Assembly: GCA_963775875.1 (NCBI GenBank)
Contig: CAVZKP010000019.1
Span: forward strand, 62,001-126,000
Length of the DNA stretch: 64,000 nucleotides
Direction of reading: 5' to 3'
DNA from: AP-15 sp963775875
GTDB taxonomy: Bacteria > Pseudomonadota > Alphaproteobacteria > ATCC43930 > CGMCC-115725
In this document: one piece after another, positions 1 through 9,111 of the stretch
How the letters are laid out: each line of letters starts with the position of its first letter
Numbering within the stretch: the stretch's first letter is position 1
Notes under the pieces: model-generated
What the model was told of the DNA's origin: nothing
The model's input: only the letters and a program-made list of their open reading frames with translations
The model's database searches: none
Position numbers and translations under genes: made by a program

Positions 1-503
1 ACAAGATCGTCAGCAGACGGGGCATCGAGGTCGGCCAGATCTTCTATTTCGGCGACAAATATTCGCGAGCGATGGGCGCCGTCGTCGCCGGCCGGGACGG
101 CGAGCCGGTGGCGCTCGAAATGGGCTCCTACGGCATCGGCGTGTCGCGCCTGGTCGGCGCGCTGATCGAAGCCAACCACGACGAGGCCGGCATCGTCTGG
201 CCCGAAAGCGTGGCGCCGTTCCGGGTCGGGCTGATCAATCTACGCGCCGGCGACGCCCGTTGCCGCGCCGCCGCCGAGGACCTCTACGGCAAATTGCGCG
301 GCGCCGGCGTCGAGGTGCTGTACGACGACCGCGACGAATCGCCGGGCACCAAATTCGCCGCGATGGACCTGATCGGCCTGCCCGAGCAACTGGTTATCGG
401 CCCGCGCGGGATCGCCGCCGGTACGGTCGAGATCAAAGACCGCCGTTCGGGCGAGCGCCACGAACTGTCCGTTGATGCCGCGCTTAGCCGGCTGCTCGCG
501 TGA
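1..503 (+). CDS. proS: Prolyl-tRNA synthetase, C-terminal part (5' end outside window)
   Basis: Partial gene open from the left edge, reading frame starting at base 3. It charges tRNA-Pro with proline in the cytoplasm. What remains is the end of the class II catalytic core, including the motif 3 region (GSYGIGVSRLVGALIE), followed by the anticodon-binding domain with its FRVGLINLRAG strand and the conserved DDRDESPGTKFAAMDLIGLP segment. There is no extra zinc-binding domain after it, which fits the shorter alphaproteobacterial form. Its TGA overlaps the GTG of the next gene by 4 bp, so proS, lolC and lolD look co-transcribed, an order common in Alphaproteobacteria. Confidence 0.95.
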   Translation, partial: KIVSRRGIEVGQIFYFGDKYSRAMGAVVAGRDGEPVALEMGSYGIGVSRLVGALIEANHDEAGIVWPESVAPFRVGLINLRAGDARCRAAAEDLYGKLRGAGVEVLYDDRDESPGTKFAAMDLIGLPEQLVIGPRGIAAGTVEIKDRRSGERHELSVDAALSRLLA

Positions 504-1744
504 TCTTTAACAGCTTCGAGCGAATGGTCGCGTTCCGCTATCTGCGGGCGCGGCGGGCGGAAGGATTCGTCTCGGTCATCGCGATCTTTTCGCTGCTCGG
601 GATCGCCCTCGGCGTCGCCACCTTGATCATCGTCATGTCGGTGATGAACGGGTTTCGTGCCGATCTGATGGGCCGCATCCTCGGCCTCAATGGCGATCTC
701 GGCGTCTATGCCGAGACCGGTTCGCTCGGCGATTTCGCCGCTGCGGCGCAAAAGGTGCGGCGGGTTCCGGGCGTCACCGCGGCAATCCCGATCGTCGAGG
801 GCCAGGTCATGGCGACGAGCGATGCCGGCGCGTCGGGCGCTTTGGTGCGCGGCATCCGGCCCGCGGATCTGCGCGCCTTGCGGCTCGTCTCGGGACGGAT
901 CGTGGCCGGGTCGCTTGCCGATTTCGGCGATGACGGCGTCGCCATCGGCTATCGTCTGGCCCAGCAGCTTGGGGTCGGTGTCGGCGGCCGGGTCACGGTG
1001 ATTTCGCCGCAGGGGACCGCCACCGCCTTTGGCACGATGCCGCGGATCAAGACCTACCACGTCGTGGCCTTGTTCGATGTCGGCATGTACGAATACGACA
1101 ACAGCTTTATCTATGCCCCGCTCGACGCGGCGCAGCTGTTCTTTCGCCTGCCGCAGGCGGTCACCGATTTGCAGGTGTTCGTCGCCGACCCCGATCGGGT
1201 GCAGGGCGAGGCGCGGCTGATCGCCGCCGCCCTCGGCGGCCGCCCGCGCATTGTCGATTGGCGGCAGGCCAATTCCAGCCTGTTCAATGCGGTCGAGATC
1301 GAGCGCAACGTCATGTTCCTGATCCTGACCCTGATCATCGTGGTCGCCGCGTTCAACATCATTTCCAGCATGATCATGATGGTCAAAGACAAGGGCCGCG
1401 ACATCGCCATCCTGCGCACGATGGGCGCCTCGCGCGGCATGGTCCTGCGGATCTTCATGCTGTCGGGGGCCAGCATCGGCGTCGTCGGCACCTTGGCAGG
1501 ATTGGCGCTCGGCGTCGCCTTCACCCGCAACATCGAAGCAATCCGCGAATTCGTTCAGAATATCCTCGGCGTCAACCTGTTCTCGGCCGAGATCTATTTC
1601 TTCACCCGCATCCCGGCGCGGATCGACACGCGCGAGGTCACGACGGTGGTGATCATGGCGCTGGCCCTGTCGTTTCTCGCCACCCTCTACCCGTCCTGGC
1701 GCGCGGCCCGGCTCGACCCGGTCGAGGCGCTGCGCTACGAATGA
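500..1744 (+). CDS. lolC: LolC/LolE-type lipoprotein-releasing ABC transporter permease
   Basis: 414-residue inner-membrane permease that, with LolD, extracts outer-membrane lipoproteins and passes them to LolA. The N-terminus carries the family hallmark RYLRARR near residue 13, then a first membrane helix around residues 25-50 containing VMSVMNGFR. A large periplasmic domain spans about residues 60-265, followed by three helices, with the cytoplasmic KGRDIAILRTMGAS coupling loop between helices 2 and 3. The GTG start is fixed by the 4-bp overlap with proS. The stop overlaps the lolD start (ATGA). A single LolC/E-like subunit, expected to homodimerise, is usual in Alphaproteobacteria. Confidence 0.93.
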   Translation: MIFNSFERMVAFRYLRARRAEGFVSVIAIFSLLGIALGVATLIIVMSVMNGFRADLMGRILGLNGDLGVYAETGSLGDFAAAAQKVRRVPGVTAAIPIVEGQVMATSDAGASGALVRGIRPADLRALRLVSGRIVAGSLADFGDDGVAIGYRLAQQLGVGVGGRVTVISPQGTATAFGTMPRIKTYHVVALFDVGMYEYDNSFIYAPLDAAQLFFRLPQAVTDLQVFVADPDRVQGEARLIAAALGGRPRIVDWRQANSSLFNAVEIERNVMFLILTLIIVVAAFNIISSMIMMVKDKGRDIAILRTMGASRGMVLRIFMLSGASIGVVGTLAGLALGVAFTRNIEAIREFVQNILGVNLFSAEIYFFTRIPARIDTREVTTVVIMALALSFLATLYPSWRAARLDPVEALRYE

Positions 1745-2436
1745 CCGCGGCGCTGACGGCCCCGGCGCTGGAACTGCGCGCGGTGCGCCGCGTCTTCAAA
1801 AACGGCGGCGTCGAAATCGTGGTTTTGAACGGCGTGGATCTGACGCTCAGGCCGGGCGAGGTGGTGGCCCTGGTCGGTCCGTCGGGCGCCGGAAAATCGA
1901 CCCTGCTGCATATCGCCGGACTGCTCGAACGCCCGGATGATGGCGCGGTGCTGATCGGCGGCCAGGATTGCGGCGCACTGCCGGACCAGCAGCGCACCTT
2001 GCTGCGCCGCTCCGAATTGGGCTTCGTCTATCAGTTCCACCATTTGCTGCCGGAATTCTCGGCCCTGGAGAATGTCATGCTGCCGCAGATGATCGCCGGC
2101 GTGCCGCGCGGCCGCGCGCGGCAGAAGGCGGCGGCGTTGCTGGCCGCGGTCGGGCTGGCGCCGCGGGCCGGACACCGGCCGGCGCGGCTGTCCGGCGGCG
2201 AGCAGCAGCGGGTGGCGATCGTCCGGGCATTGGCCAACGACCCCAAGATCCTGCTCGGCGACGAGCCGACCGGCAATCTCGACCACGCCACCGGCGACAG
2301 CGTGCTGGCGACCTTGCTCGACCTGGTTCGCGATACCGGCCTCGCCGCGCTGATCGCCACCCATAATTTCGAACTCGCCCGTCGCCTCGACCGCATCGTC
2401 GCCCTCGAAGACGGCCGGCTGAAGCCGGCCGATTGA
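1741..2436 (+). CDS. lolD: LolD-type lipoprotein-releasing ABC transporter ATPase
   Basis: 231-residue ATPase that powers the LolC permease encoded just upstream. Visible motifs in order: Walker A GPSGAGKST, Q-loop in FVYQFHHLLPEFSALEN (a typical LolD stretch), ABC signature LSGGEQQRVAI, Walker B ILLGDEPTGNLD (Gly where Ala is usual before DEPT), and the H-loop in IATHN. ATG at 1741 is chosen because it gives the 4-bp ATGA overlap with lolC; the longer open frame upstream is a shadow of lolC. About 150 bp separate it from the next gene, so the proS-lolC-lolD unit probably ends here. Confidence 0.94.
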   Translation: MTAALTAPALELRAVRRVFKNGGVEIVVLNGVDLTLRPGEVVALVGPSGAGKSTLLHIAGLLERPDDGAVLIGGQDCGALPDQQRTLLRRSELGFVYQFHHLLPEFSALENVMLPQMIAGVPRGRARQKAAALLAAVGLAPRAGHRPARLSGGEQQRVAIVRALANDPKILLGDEPTGNLDHATGDSVLATLLDLVRDTGLAALIATHNFELARRLDRIVALEDGRLKPAD

Positions 2437-2584
2437 GACCATGCCGGCGCCCGAAGCGCCGCGAGAGCGACCACCGGTCAATTCCGCAAACCTCTCGCGC
2501 ATCGGCTTTGGCGCAAACAAGTGGCGCCGCACCGGGCCGGCGGCTTAGATTTCGCGGATCGGGATCAACGAGGGGACAGCGGAC

Positions 2585-3670
2585 ATGGCTATCGGCGCAG
2601 AACTTCTGACCGGCGCGCTCGCCGGCATCGCCTTTGTCGGATGCAGCCTGACGAATGCCCGGCCCGCGCATGCCGCCCAGGGATCGGCTCAGCCGGGGCG
2701 GCGGCGCGAGGTCGTGGTCAACGGCAAGCGGGTAAAAACCGTCGACGTCCACGCCCATACCATCGTCCCGGAAGCGGCGGCGGTGATCAACCATCCGCTG
2801 GAGGCGCCGGGGCTGTTGTGGTCGAACCTGTCCGACCGGATCGCCGAGATGGACGCGGAGGGCGTCGATGTCGAGGCGCTCAGCATCAACCCCTTCTGGT
2901 ATCGAGCCGAACGCGACGCGGCGGCCGAGCTGATCAAAATCCAGAACGAGAAGCTGGCCGAGTTCTGCGCCGCCACCCCCGACCGCTTTGTCGCCTTTGC
3001 CACGGTCGCGCTGCAGCATCCGCAGCTCGCCGTCGAGCAGCTCGACCACGCGGTCAAGACCCTGGGCCTGCGCGGCCTCTCGGTCGGCGGCAGCGTCGCC
3101 GGCCAGGAGCTCGCCGACCCGAAATTCAACCCGGTCTGGGCCAAGGCCGAGGAACTCGGCATCCTGATCTTTATGCACCCGCTCGGCACCAGGGAATTGG
3201 AGCCGAGCGGCCGGCTCGGCGGCAGCGGCTTGTTGACCAACACGATCGGTAACCCGCTCGAAACCACGATCGCGCTGTCGCATTTGATCTTTGAAGGGAC
3301 GCTCGACCGCTACCCGGGGCTCAAGATCTGCGCCGCGCATGGCGGCGGCTTCCTGCCGTCCTACGCCAACCGTTCGGATGCGGTGATCACCACCTTTCCG
3401 AACCGGGTCGGCCCGTTGCCGAAAAAGAAACCGACCCAATACCTGAAGGACGGGCAGCTGTTCTTTGATTCGATCATGTTCACCGGCGAGGCGATGCGCC
3501 ACCTGATCGCCGAAAGCGGCGTCGGTCAGGTCGTGCTCGGCACCGACTACCCGTTTCCGTGGAACAAGGTGCCGGTCGATCACATCCTGTCGACCCCGGG
3601 CCTCAGCGACGACGACAAGATCGCGATCCTCGGCGGCACCGCCGCCAAACTGCTCGGCATCGAGGCATAA
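2585..3670 (+). CDS. Amidohydrolase-family protein (ACMSD-like decarboxylase/hydrolase), exported
   Basis: 361-residue TIM-barrel metal-dependent hydrolase of the amidohydrolase 2 (ACMSD-like) group. The metal ligands are recognisable: HAH after VDV near residue 57, a histidine in FMHPLG, a histidine in CAAHGGG and the aspartate in LGTDYPFPW. Members decarboxylate or hydrolyse aromatic ring-cleavage intermediates; the substrate here is unknown. The N-terminus (about 35 residues) looks like an export signal, with a possible FVGC lipobox-like site and an alternative ARPAHAAQ cleavage site. A GAGGGGA ribosome-binding site precedes the ATG. It lies before two GMC oxidoreductases on the same strand, which suggests a shared catabolic role. 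Confidence 0.8.
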   Translation: MAIGAELLTGALAGIAFVGCSLTNARPAHAAQGSAQPGRRREVVVNGKRVKTVDVHAHTIVPEAAAVINHPLEAPGLLWSNLSDRIAEMDAEGVDVEALSINPFWYRAERDAAAELIKIQNEKLAEFCAATPDRFVAFATVALQHPQLAVEQLDHAVKTLGLRGLSVGGSVAGQELADPKFNPVWAKAEELGILIFMHPLGTRELEPSGRLGGSGLLTNTIGNPLETTIALSHLIFEGTLDRYPGLKICAAHGGGFLPSYANRSDAVITTFPNRVGPLPKKKPTQYLKDGQLFFDSIMFTGEAMRHLIAESGVGQVVLGTDYPFPWNKVPVDHILSTPGLSDDDKIAILGGTAAKLLGIEA

Positions 3671-3707
3671 GCCGAGCCGCGGCAGCCGACGCCATAGCGA
3701 CGTTTGG

Positions 3708-3772
3708 CGTCATTGCGGGTGCGGCGAAGCAGTACCGTCGATATTGCTTTGTCGCTCCGCTCCTGGCGATAA
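3708..3772. repeat. Degenerate inverted intergenic repeat (CATTGCG family)
   Basis: The left arm begins GTCATTGCGGGTGCGGCGAA and the right arm, from about 3742, reads ATTGCTTTGTCGCTCCGCTC then TGGCGATAAC. The arms are imperfect reverse complements. The same element is better preserved at 17011-17085, and a single decayed arm is visible near 6251-6275. It sits between the amidohydrolase and the first GMC gene. Confidence 0.55.
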
Positions 3773-3787
3773 CTGCGGGAGGGAGGC

Positions 3788-5404
3788 ATGAAGGCGGATT
3801 ACGTCATCGTCGGCGCCGGGTCGGCCGGCTGCGTGCTGGCCAACCGGTTGAGCGCCGACGCCGGCACCCGGGTCGTGCTGATCGAGGCCGGCGGTCCCGA
3901 CCGCAACCCGCTGATCCACATCCCGGCCGGCTATATGAAGTTGCTCGATCACCCGACCATCACCTGGGGCTTTACCGCCGAACCCGATCCCGGCACCAAT
4001 GGTCGCGCGATTCCCTATCCGCGCGGTCGCGTGCTCGGCGGGTCCAGTTCGATCAACGGCATGATCTATGTCCGCGGCCAGCCCGAGGATTTCGACCATT
4101 GGGGCCAGCTCGGCAATCGCGGCTGGTCGTGGGACGATGTGCTGCCCTATTTCAAAAAGGCCGAGAGCTGGGAGGGCGAGGCCGACGAATTTCACGGCAA
4201 AGGCGGGCCGCTGCTGACTTCGAACGCCGCCGACCAGCCGCTGCTGTGCCACACGATGATCGAGGCCGGGCAACAGATCGGTCTCGAATACCACAAAGAC
4301 GTCAACCATCTGCCGCCCGGTTCCGGCGACAATATCGGCTGGGTCCAGCAGACCCGCCGCGGGCGACGGCGGCAGAGTGCGGCGCGCACCTATTTGCGGG
4401 CGGCCAAGAAGCGGCCGAACCTGCAAATCGTCACTGGCGCATTGGTCCATCGCGTGCTGTTCGACGGCGCCCGGGCGACCGGTGTCGAATATGGGCGGCG
4501 CGGCGCCCCGGGGAACGCCACCGAGCGGGTCGATGCGGCGTGCGAGGTGATTCTATGCGCCGGCGCCATCGGTTCGCCGCATATCCTGCAACTGTCCGGG
4601 GTCGGCGAGCCCGATCACCTCGGCCGAATCGGCATCCCGGTGCAGCATGCCCTGCCCGGCGTCGGCCGGAATTTCCAGGACCATTACATCGCGCGGGTCG
4701 CCTGTTCGGTCGCCGGGGCGAAGACCTTGAACGAGAAATCGCGCGGCGCGCCGTTCGCCGGCGAGATATTGCGCTACCTGTTCGCCGGCACCGGCATGCT
4801 GACCTACGCTTCGTCATTGGTCTGCGCCTCGGCCAAGGTATTGGAGGAATCGGCGACGCCGGATGTGCAGTGCCTGTTTTCGCCGGGCAGCTTCGCGCCG
4901 GGGCCGGTGCGGCGGCTCGACGACAAGCCCGGCATGACCATCGGCATGTGGCAGATGCGGCCGTTGAGCCGCGGCTATGTCGAGGCGAAGTCAAACCAGC
5001 CGGGCGACCCGCCGGCGATCAATCCGCGCTATCTCGCCGAGGACACCGATCGGCGTGCGGTGATCGGCGGGCTCAAACTGGCGCGGCGGCTGTTCGGCGC
5101 ACCAGCGATCGCCAAATACGTCGTCGCCGAGACCATCCCCGGCAAGGATGTCCAGAGCGATGACGAGCTGCTCGATTATGCCCGCCAGTATGGCTCGACC
5201 GTGTTTCACGCGACCTGTAGCTGCAAGATGGGCAGCGACCAGATGGCGGTGGTCGACGACCGGCTTCGCGTCCACGGTCTCACCGGGCTGCGGGTGATCG
5301 ATGCTTCGGTGATGCCGGCCGTTACCTCAACCAACACCAACGCGCCGACGATCATGATCGCGGAAAAGGGCGCGGCGATGATTTTGGCCGACGCCCGCAA
5401 CTGA
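3788..5404 (+). CDS. GMC-family FAD-dependent oxidoreductase (choline dehydrogenase-like), copy 1
   Basis: 538-residue flavoprotein that oxidises an alcohol to an aldehyde; the natural substrate is not evident. The N-terminal Rossmann motif is DYVIVGAGSAGCVLANRL, followed by the GMC signature PRGRVLGGSSSINGM near residue 78 and the second signature GAIGSPHILQLSGVG near residue 257. The C-terminal active-site region contains the FHATCSCKMG histidine and the STNTNAP asparagine of the His/Asn pair. A GGGAGGGAGG ribosome-binding site precedes the ATG. It is highly similar along its whole length to the protein at 6368-7993, so the two are a recent duplication with a gene on the opposite strand between them. 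Confidence 0.92.
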   Translation: MKADYVIVGAGSAGCVLANRLSADAGTRVVLIEAGGPDRNPLIHIPAGYMKLLDHPTITWGFTAEPDPGTNGRAIPYPRGRVLGGSSSINGMIYVRGQPEDFDHWGQLGNRGWSWDDVLPYFKKAESWEGEADEFHGKGGPLLTSNAADQPLLCHTMIEAGQQIGLEYHKDVNHLPPGSGDNIGWVQQTRRGRRRQSAARTYLRAAKKRPNLQIVTGALVHRVLFDGARATGVEYGRRGAPGNATERVDAACEVILCAGAIGSPHILQLSGVGEPDHLGRIGIPVQHALPGVGRNFQDHYIARVACSVAGAKTLNEKSRGAPFAGEILRYLFAGTGMLTYASSLVCASAKVLEESATPDVQCLFSPGSFAPGPVRRLDDKPGMTIGMWQMRPLSRGYVEAKSNQPGDPPAINPRYLAEDTDRRAVIGGLKLARRLFGAPAIAKYVVAETIPGKDVQSDDELLDYARQYGSTVFHATCSCKMGSDQMAVVDDRLRVHGLTGLRVIDASVMPAVTSTNTNAPTIMIAEKGAAMILADARN

Positions 5405-5542
5405 GAGCGCCGCCAGCCGCCTTCGCACCGCAGAGGATGGAGGAATGCCCCCGAATCCGAGCGGCGCATCGCCGGCAAGCCGAAGGCGGCGGTCCGTGGT
5501 TCGGCGCCGCCCATCCCGATGTCGTTAGCGGCACGAGGTGTC

Positions 5543-6016
5543 TCATCTGCGTTCCGGAAGATGTCTTGCCCGTACCGGCACCCGGCGGACGGCCAGGGCC
5601 AGGCGCCGATTGAGTTGCTCGATCGAGTTCCGGTCCATGTAAAGACCGACCCAGCCATAACCGGGGTGAAAAACCACCAGATCGATCCCGGTGCCGTCCG
5701 CTTGAACGTACCAGTTACCGGCGGTCGCGACATTTATCTTGGTTCCTGGGGCCGGGTTGCCGGCGGGGCGAGGCGGCTTCATCGCGGCTCGCATTTCCGC
5801 CAGTTTTTCGATCATGTCGTTCACTTCAGCCGCACTCAGAGCCAAGGTAGCCGGAGGCACGCTTGAAAATGTTGCAGTAAGCGTCGTTTGCTGTGGATTG
5901 AGCGCCCATGTTGGGCTGGGATTTGTCTGTGCAGACGAATACGAATAATTGGCAGATACTGCGAATAACAGCATCGGCAGTATCGCGGCAATTGCGACCA
6001 TGGTAGAACGTTTCAT
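5543..6016 (-). CDS. Exported protein of unknown function
   Basis: 157 residues from the second possible start (MKRSTM); the longer frame adds ten residues with no better ribosome-binding site. The N-terminus is a clear signal peptide: KR followed by the hydrophobic run VAIAAILPMLLFAVSA. The mature part has a Pro/Thr-rich linker, a short helical stretch (AAEVNDMIEKLAEMRAAM) and a region rich in aromatic residues and glycine (NWYVQADGTG, HPGYGWVGLYMDR). I do not recognise a family. It is inserted on the opposite strand between the two duplicated GMC genes, so it probably has its own promoter in the 6017-6367 interval. Confidence 0.55.
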   Translation of the reverse strand: MKRSTMVAIAAILPMLLFAVSANYSYSSAQTNPSPTWALNPQQTTLTATFSSVPPATLALSAAEVNDMIEKLAEMRAAMKPPRPAGNPAPGTKINVATAGNWYVQADGTGIDLVVFHPGYGWVGLYMDRNSIEQLNRRLALAVRRVPVRARHLPERR

Positions 6017-6135
6017 CTCTGGATCCCCGTATGGAACGTCGCACATTTTCGGATCGGATCAATATCCTACGCGGTTTGCTCCCGCTGCCAATCTCCGTGG
6101 GGACGGGCTCGCCGCTAATGCCATCGCGGCGCCAC

Positions 6136-6225
6136 GGCGCCGGCGGCTCCCTTGACCAGCACCAGGGCAACGGCGATCATGATCGCCGGATAGGGTGCGT
6201 CGGCGATCTGCGCCGAGACACGGCA
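6136..6225 (+). pseudogene. Remnant of a third GMC oxidoreductase C-terminus
   Basis: Read on the plus strand this stretch gives PAAPLTSTRATAIMIAG, a stop (TAG at 6191-6193), then GASAICAE. That lines up with the last part of the two intact GMC proteins, PAVSSTNTNAPTIMIAEKGAAMI. No other part of a GMC gene is present, so this looks like the decayed 3' end of another copy lying directly upstream of copy 2. The rest of the 6017-6367 interval shows only one arm of a decayed CATTGCG repeat near 6251 and the ribosome-binding site of copy 2. Confidence 0.6.
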
Positions 6226-6367
6226 GCGGACCGCGCAGCCAGAGACGCGGCGCCATTGCGAGGAGCGCGGCGACGACGCAACCGCGATCGGGTGAGCCTC
6301 GCCGGTCCGAGATTGCATCCCTTGCCGGTCAATCCCGCAGATTGCAATGATTGAGGGAGGGAGAGCC

Positions 6368-7993
6368 ATGCAAGCGGACTATGTGATTGTCGGCGCCGGT
6401 TCAGCGGGCTGCGTACTGGCCAACCGGTTGACCGAGGACCCCGCGACGCGCGTGGTGCTGATCGAGGCCGGCGGGCGCGACTGGAACCCGCTGATCCATA
6501 TTCCGGTCGGGTTCATGAAGTTGCTCGACCATCCGACCCTGACCTGGGGCTTCAAGGCCGAGGCCGACCCCGGCACCAATGGCCGCCCGATCCCCTATCC
6601 GCGCGGCCGGGTGCTCGGCGGCTCGTCGTCGATCAACGGCCTGATCTATATCCGCGGCCAGCCCGAGGATTTCGATTATTGGGCGCAGCTCGGCAATCGC
6701 GGCTGGGGCTGGGACGATGTGCTGCCCTATTTCAAGGCGGCCGAGAATTGGCAGGGCGAGGCCAGCGAACTGCATGGCAAAGGCGGGTTCCTGACCACCT
6801 CGCCGCTCAGCGAGCGGCCGGCGGCATGCCAGGCGATCATCGATGCCGGCACCGAGATCGGGCTCGAATACCGCGCAGACGTCAACAATCTGCCGCCCGG
6901 CGCCGGGGACAGCATCGGCTGGTGCCAGCAGACCCGTGGCGGACGGCGCCGGGCCAGCGCCGCGCGCACCTATCTGCGCCCGGCGTCAAAGCGGCCCAAT
7001 CTGCAGATCGTCACCGGGGCATTGGTGCGCCGCGTGATCTTCGACGGCAGGCGCGCGACCGGCGTCGAGTTCTCGCGGGGCGGCGCGGGGGCCGCCATCG
7101 AGCGGGCTGATGCCGGGCGCGAGGTCATCGTCGCCGCCGGCGCCATCGGCTCGCCGCATCTGCTGCAACTGTCCGGGGTCGGCGAAGCGGAGACGCTGGC
7201 CAGGGCCGGCATCCCGGTGCATCACGCGCTGCCCGGGGTTGGACGGAATTTCCAGGACCATTACATCGCCCGCATGTCGTGCCAGGTGCGCGGCATCGAG
7301 ACCCTGAACGAGCGCGGCCGCGGCCTCTCTTTCGCCAACGAGGTGCTGCGCTATTTCGCCTCGGGGACGGGCATGCTGACCTACAGCGCGTCCCTGGTCG
7401 CCGCCTCGGTCAAGGTGCTCGAGGAATTGGCCACCCCCGACGTGCAATGCGTCTTCGCTCCGGCGAGCTACAAGCCGGGGCTGATCCGCAAGCTCGACGA
7501 AGTGCCCGGCATTACCGGCGGCCCGTGGCAGATGCGGCCATTGTCGCGTGGCTATGTGCTGATTCGCTCGCCCGATCCGCGCGAGCAGCCGGCGATCAAC
7601 CCGCGCTATCTGGCCGAAGACACTGACCGTCGCGCGATGGTCGGCGGTCTCAGGTTTCTGCGCCGCCTGTTCGCGGCGCCGGCGCTGGCCAAATACGTGG
7701 TGGCCGAAAAGATGCCGGGGCCGAGCGTGCAAACCGACGACGAATTATTGGATTACGCGCGGCAGAACGGCTCGACCGTCTATCACGCGAGCTGCAGCTG
7801 CATGATGGGCAACCACCCGATGAGCGTCGTCGACAGCGAGCTGCGGGTGCACGGGCTCGACGGCTTGCGCGTCATCGACGCCTCGGTCATGCCGGCGGTC
7901 AGTTCGACCAACACCAACGCGCCGACGATCATGATCGCCGAAAAGGGGGCGGCGATGATCAGGGCGTCGGCGCGGCAGAGGCTGGCGGCGTAG
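6368..7993 (+). CDS. GMC-family FAD-dependent oxidoreductase (choline dehydrogenase-like), copy 2
   Basis: 541-residue paralogue of the protein at 3788-5404, with the same landmarks: DYVIVGAGSAGCVLANRL, PRGRVLGGSSSINGL, GAIGSPHLLQLSGVG and a C-terminal YHASCSCMMG plus STNTNAP active-site pair. The ATG at 6368 is preferred over one 21 bases upstream because a GAGGGAGGGAGAG ribosome-binding site lies just before it. The two proteins differ mostly in the middle third (around residues 150-180 and 290-330), so they may have diverged in substrate range. It converges on the 2-hydroxyacid dehydrogenase at 8014-8995, with only about 20 bases between them. Confidence 0.92.
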   Translation: MQADYVIVGAGSAGCVLANRLTEDPATRVVLIEAGGRDWNPLIHIPVGFMKLLDHPTLTWGFKAEADPGTNGRPIPYPRGRVLGGSSSINGLIYIRGQPEDFDYWAQLGNRGWGWDDVLPYFKAAENWQGEASELHGKGGFLTTSPLSERPAACQAIIDAGTEIGLEYRADVNNLPPGAGDSIGWCQQTRGGRRRASAARTYLRPASKRPNLQIVTGALVRRVIFDGRRATGVEFSRGGAGAAIERADAGREVIVAAGAIGSPHLLQLSGVGEAETLARAGIPVHHALPGVGRNFQDHYIARMSCQVRGIETLNERGRGLSFANEVLRYFASGTGMLTYSASLVAASVKVLEELATPDVQCVFAPASYKPGLIRKLDEVPGITGGPWQMRPLSRGYVLIRSPDPREQPAINPRYLAEDTDRRAMVGGLRFLRRLFAAPALAKYVVAEKMPGPSVQTDDELLDYARQNGSTVYHASCSCMMGNHPMSVVDSELRVHGLDGLRVIDASVMPAVSSTNTNAPTIMIAEKGAAMIRASARQRLAA

Positions 7994-8013
7994 GTTCGGC
8001 GGCGGCAGCGTTA

Positions 8014-8995
8014 TTAGCCGAGCACTTCGCGGTTGACGACATTCTCGCGGTTGGGCTTGCCGTCGAGCACGCCGAGGAGGTTCTGCACGGTGGTGATCGC
8101 CATGCGGTCGACCGCTTCGCGGGTGACCCCGGCGACATGCGGGGCAGCGACGAAATTCTTCAGGGTCAGGAGCGGGTTGTCCTTGCGGCGTCGGCTCCTC
8201 GACAAAGACATCGAGGGCGGCGCCGGCGATCCGGTTCGCCTTTAGGGTGTCGTAAAGCGCCGTTTCGTCGATGATCCCGCCGCGCGCGGTGTTGACGATA
8301 AACGCGGTGCGCTTCATCCGCGCGAGCCGGGCGGCATCGAACAGGCCGACCGTCTCCGGCGTTTTCGGGCAGTGAATGGTGATGAAATCGGCACGCGCCA
8401 CGGCGGCGTCGAGATCGCCCACCGGCTCGTAACCCATGCCGCGGATGGTCTCGGAATACATATAGGGGTCGTAGACCAGCACGTTCATCTCCATCGCGCC
8501 GAGCCGTTTGGCCGAGCGGGTGCCGATCTTGCCAAAGCCGACGATCAGCACGGTTTTGCCGTAGAGATCGACCGGCATCTCGTTGTAGCGGTCGTGCCAG
8601 CGGCCTTCCTTGACCATCGCATCCATGCTGGCGCCGCGCCGCGCCAGGTTCATCAACAGGTACACCCCGGCCTCGGCGACGCTGACCGAATTGGCGGTGC
8701 CGGCGATCATCAGCGGGATTTTGCGGCGGGTCAGGGCCGGAACATCGACCGCGTCATAGCCCACGCCAATGCGCGCGACGACTTCGAGATTGGAGCCGGC
8801 ATCGAGTTCGGGATCGCTGAACGGGGTCACCGACAAGGCGACCCCGGCGACATCCTCGAGCAGCCGGTGCAATTCGGCCTTGGGCGCGGTTGTCTGATAG
8901 GGCACGCCCTCGATATCCTCGCGCGCCTCGACGATCGCCCAGCCCGCCTTGGCCAGGGTCGTCGGCAGCAGCAGCTTTTTCCGATTGGTCGCCAT
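8014..8995 (-). pseudogene. D-isomer-specific 2-hydroxyacid dehydrogenase, single-base frameshift near the C-terminus
   Basis: NAD-dependent 2-hydroxyacid dehydrogenase of the SerA-like family, about 327 residues if repaired. The NAD-binding motif is VGFGKIG; the catalytic Arg lies in NTARGG and the Glu in DVFVEEP. The reading frame breaks right after DVFVEEPTPQ, near base 8183. Removing one base (an A on the coding strand) restores DNPLLTLKNF and VAAPHVAGVT, which carries the catalytic His, through to the natural stop at 8014. Without that correction the frame runs on to 7745, inside the GMC gene. The ATG at 8995 follows a GAGGAG ribosome-binding site. Whether the indel is real decay or a base-call error cannot be settled here. 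Confidence 0.8.
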
Positions 8996-9111
8996 GGTCG
9001 CTCCTCGATCGGTCGTGTTCACCCGCCTTCTCCCCAGCGAAATTCGCGTGGGCCGAGCCTACAATGCCGGCAGTGCTCCGTGCTAGCCTTGCCCGAGGGA
9101 GGACCGTGCCG

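Noticed and set aside
2075..3583. 502-codon minus-strand frame across lolD and the amidohydrolase
   Set aside because: It covers two convincing plus-strand genes with conserved motifs, and its translation is shadow-like.
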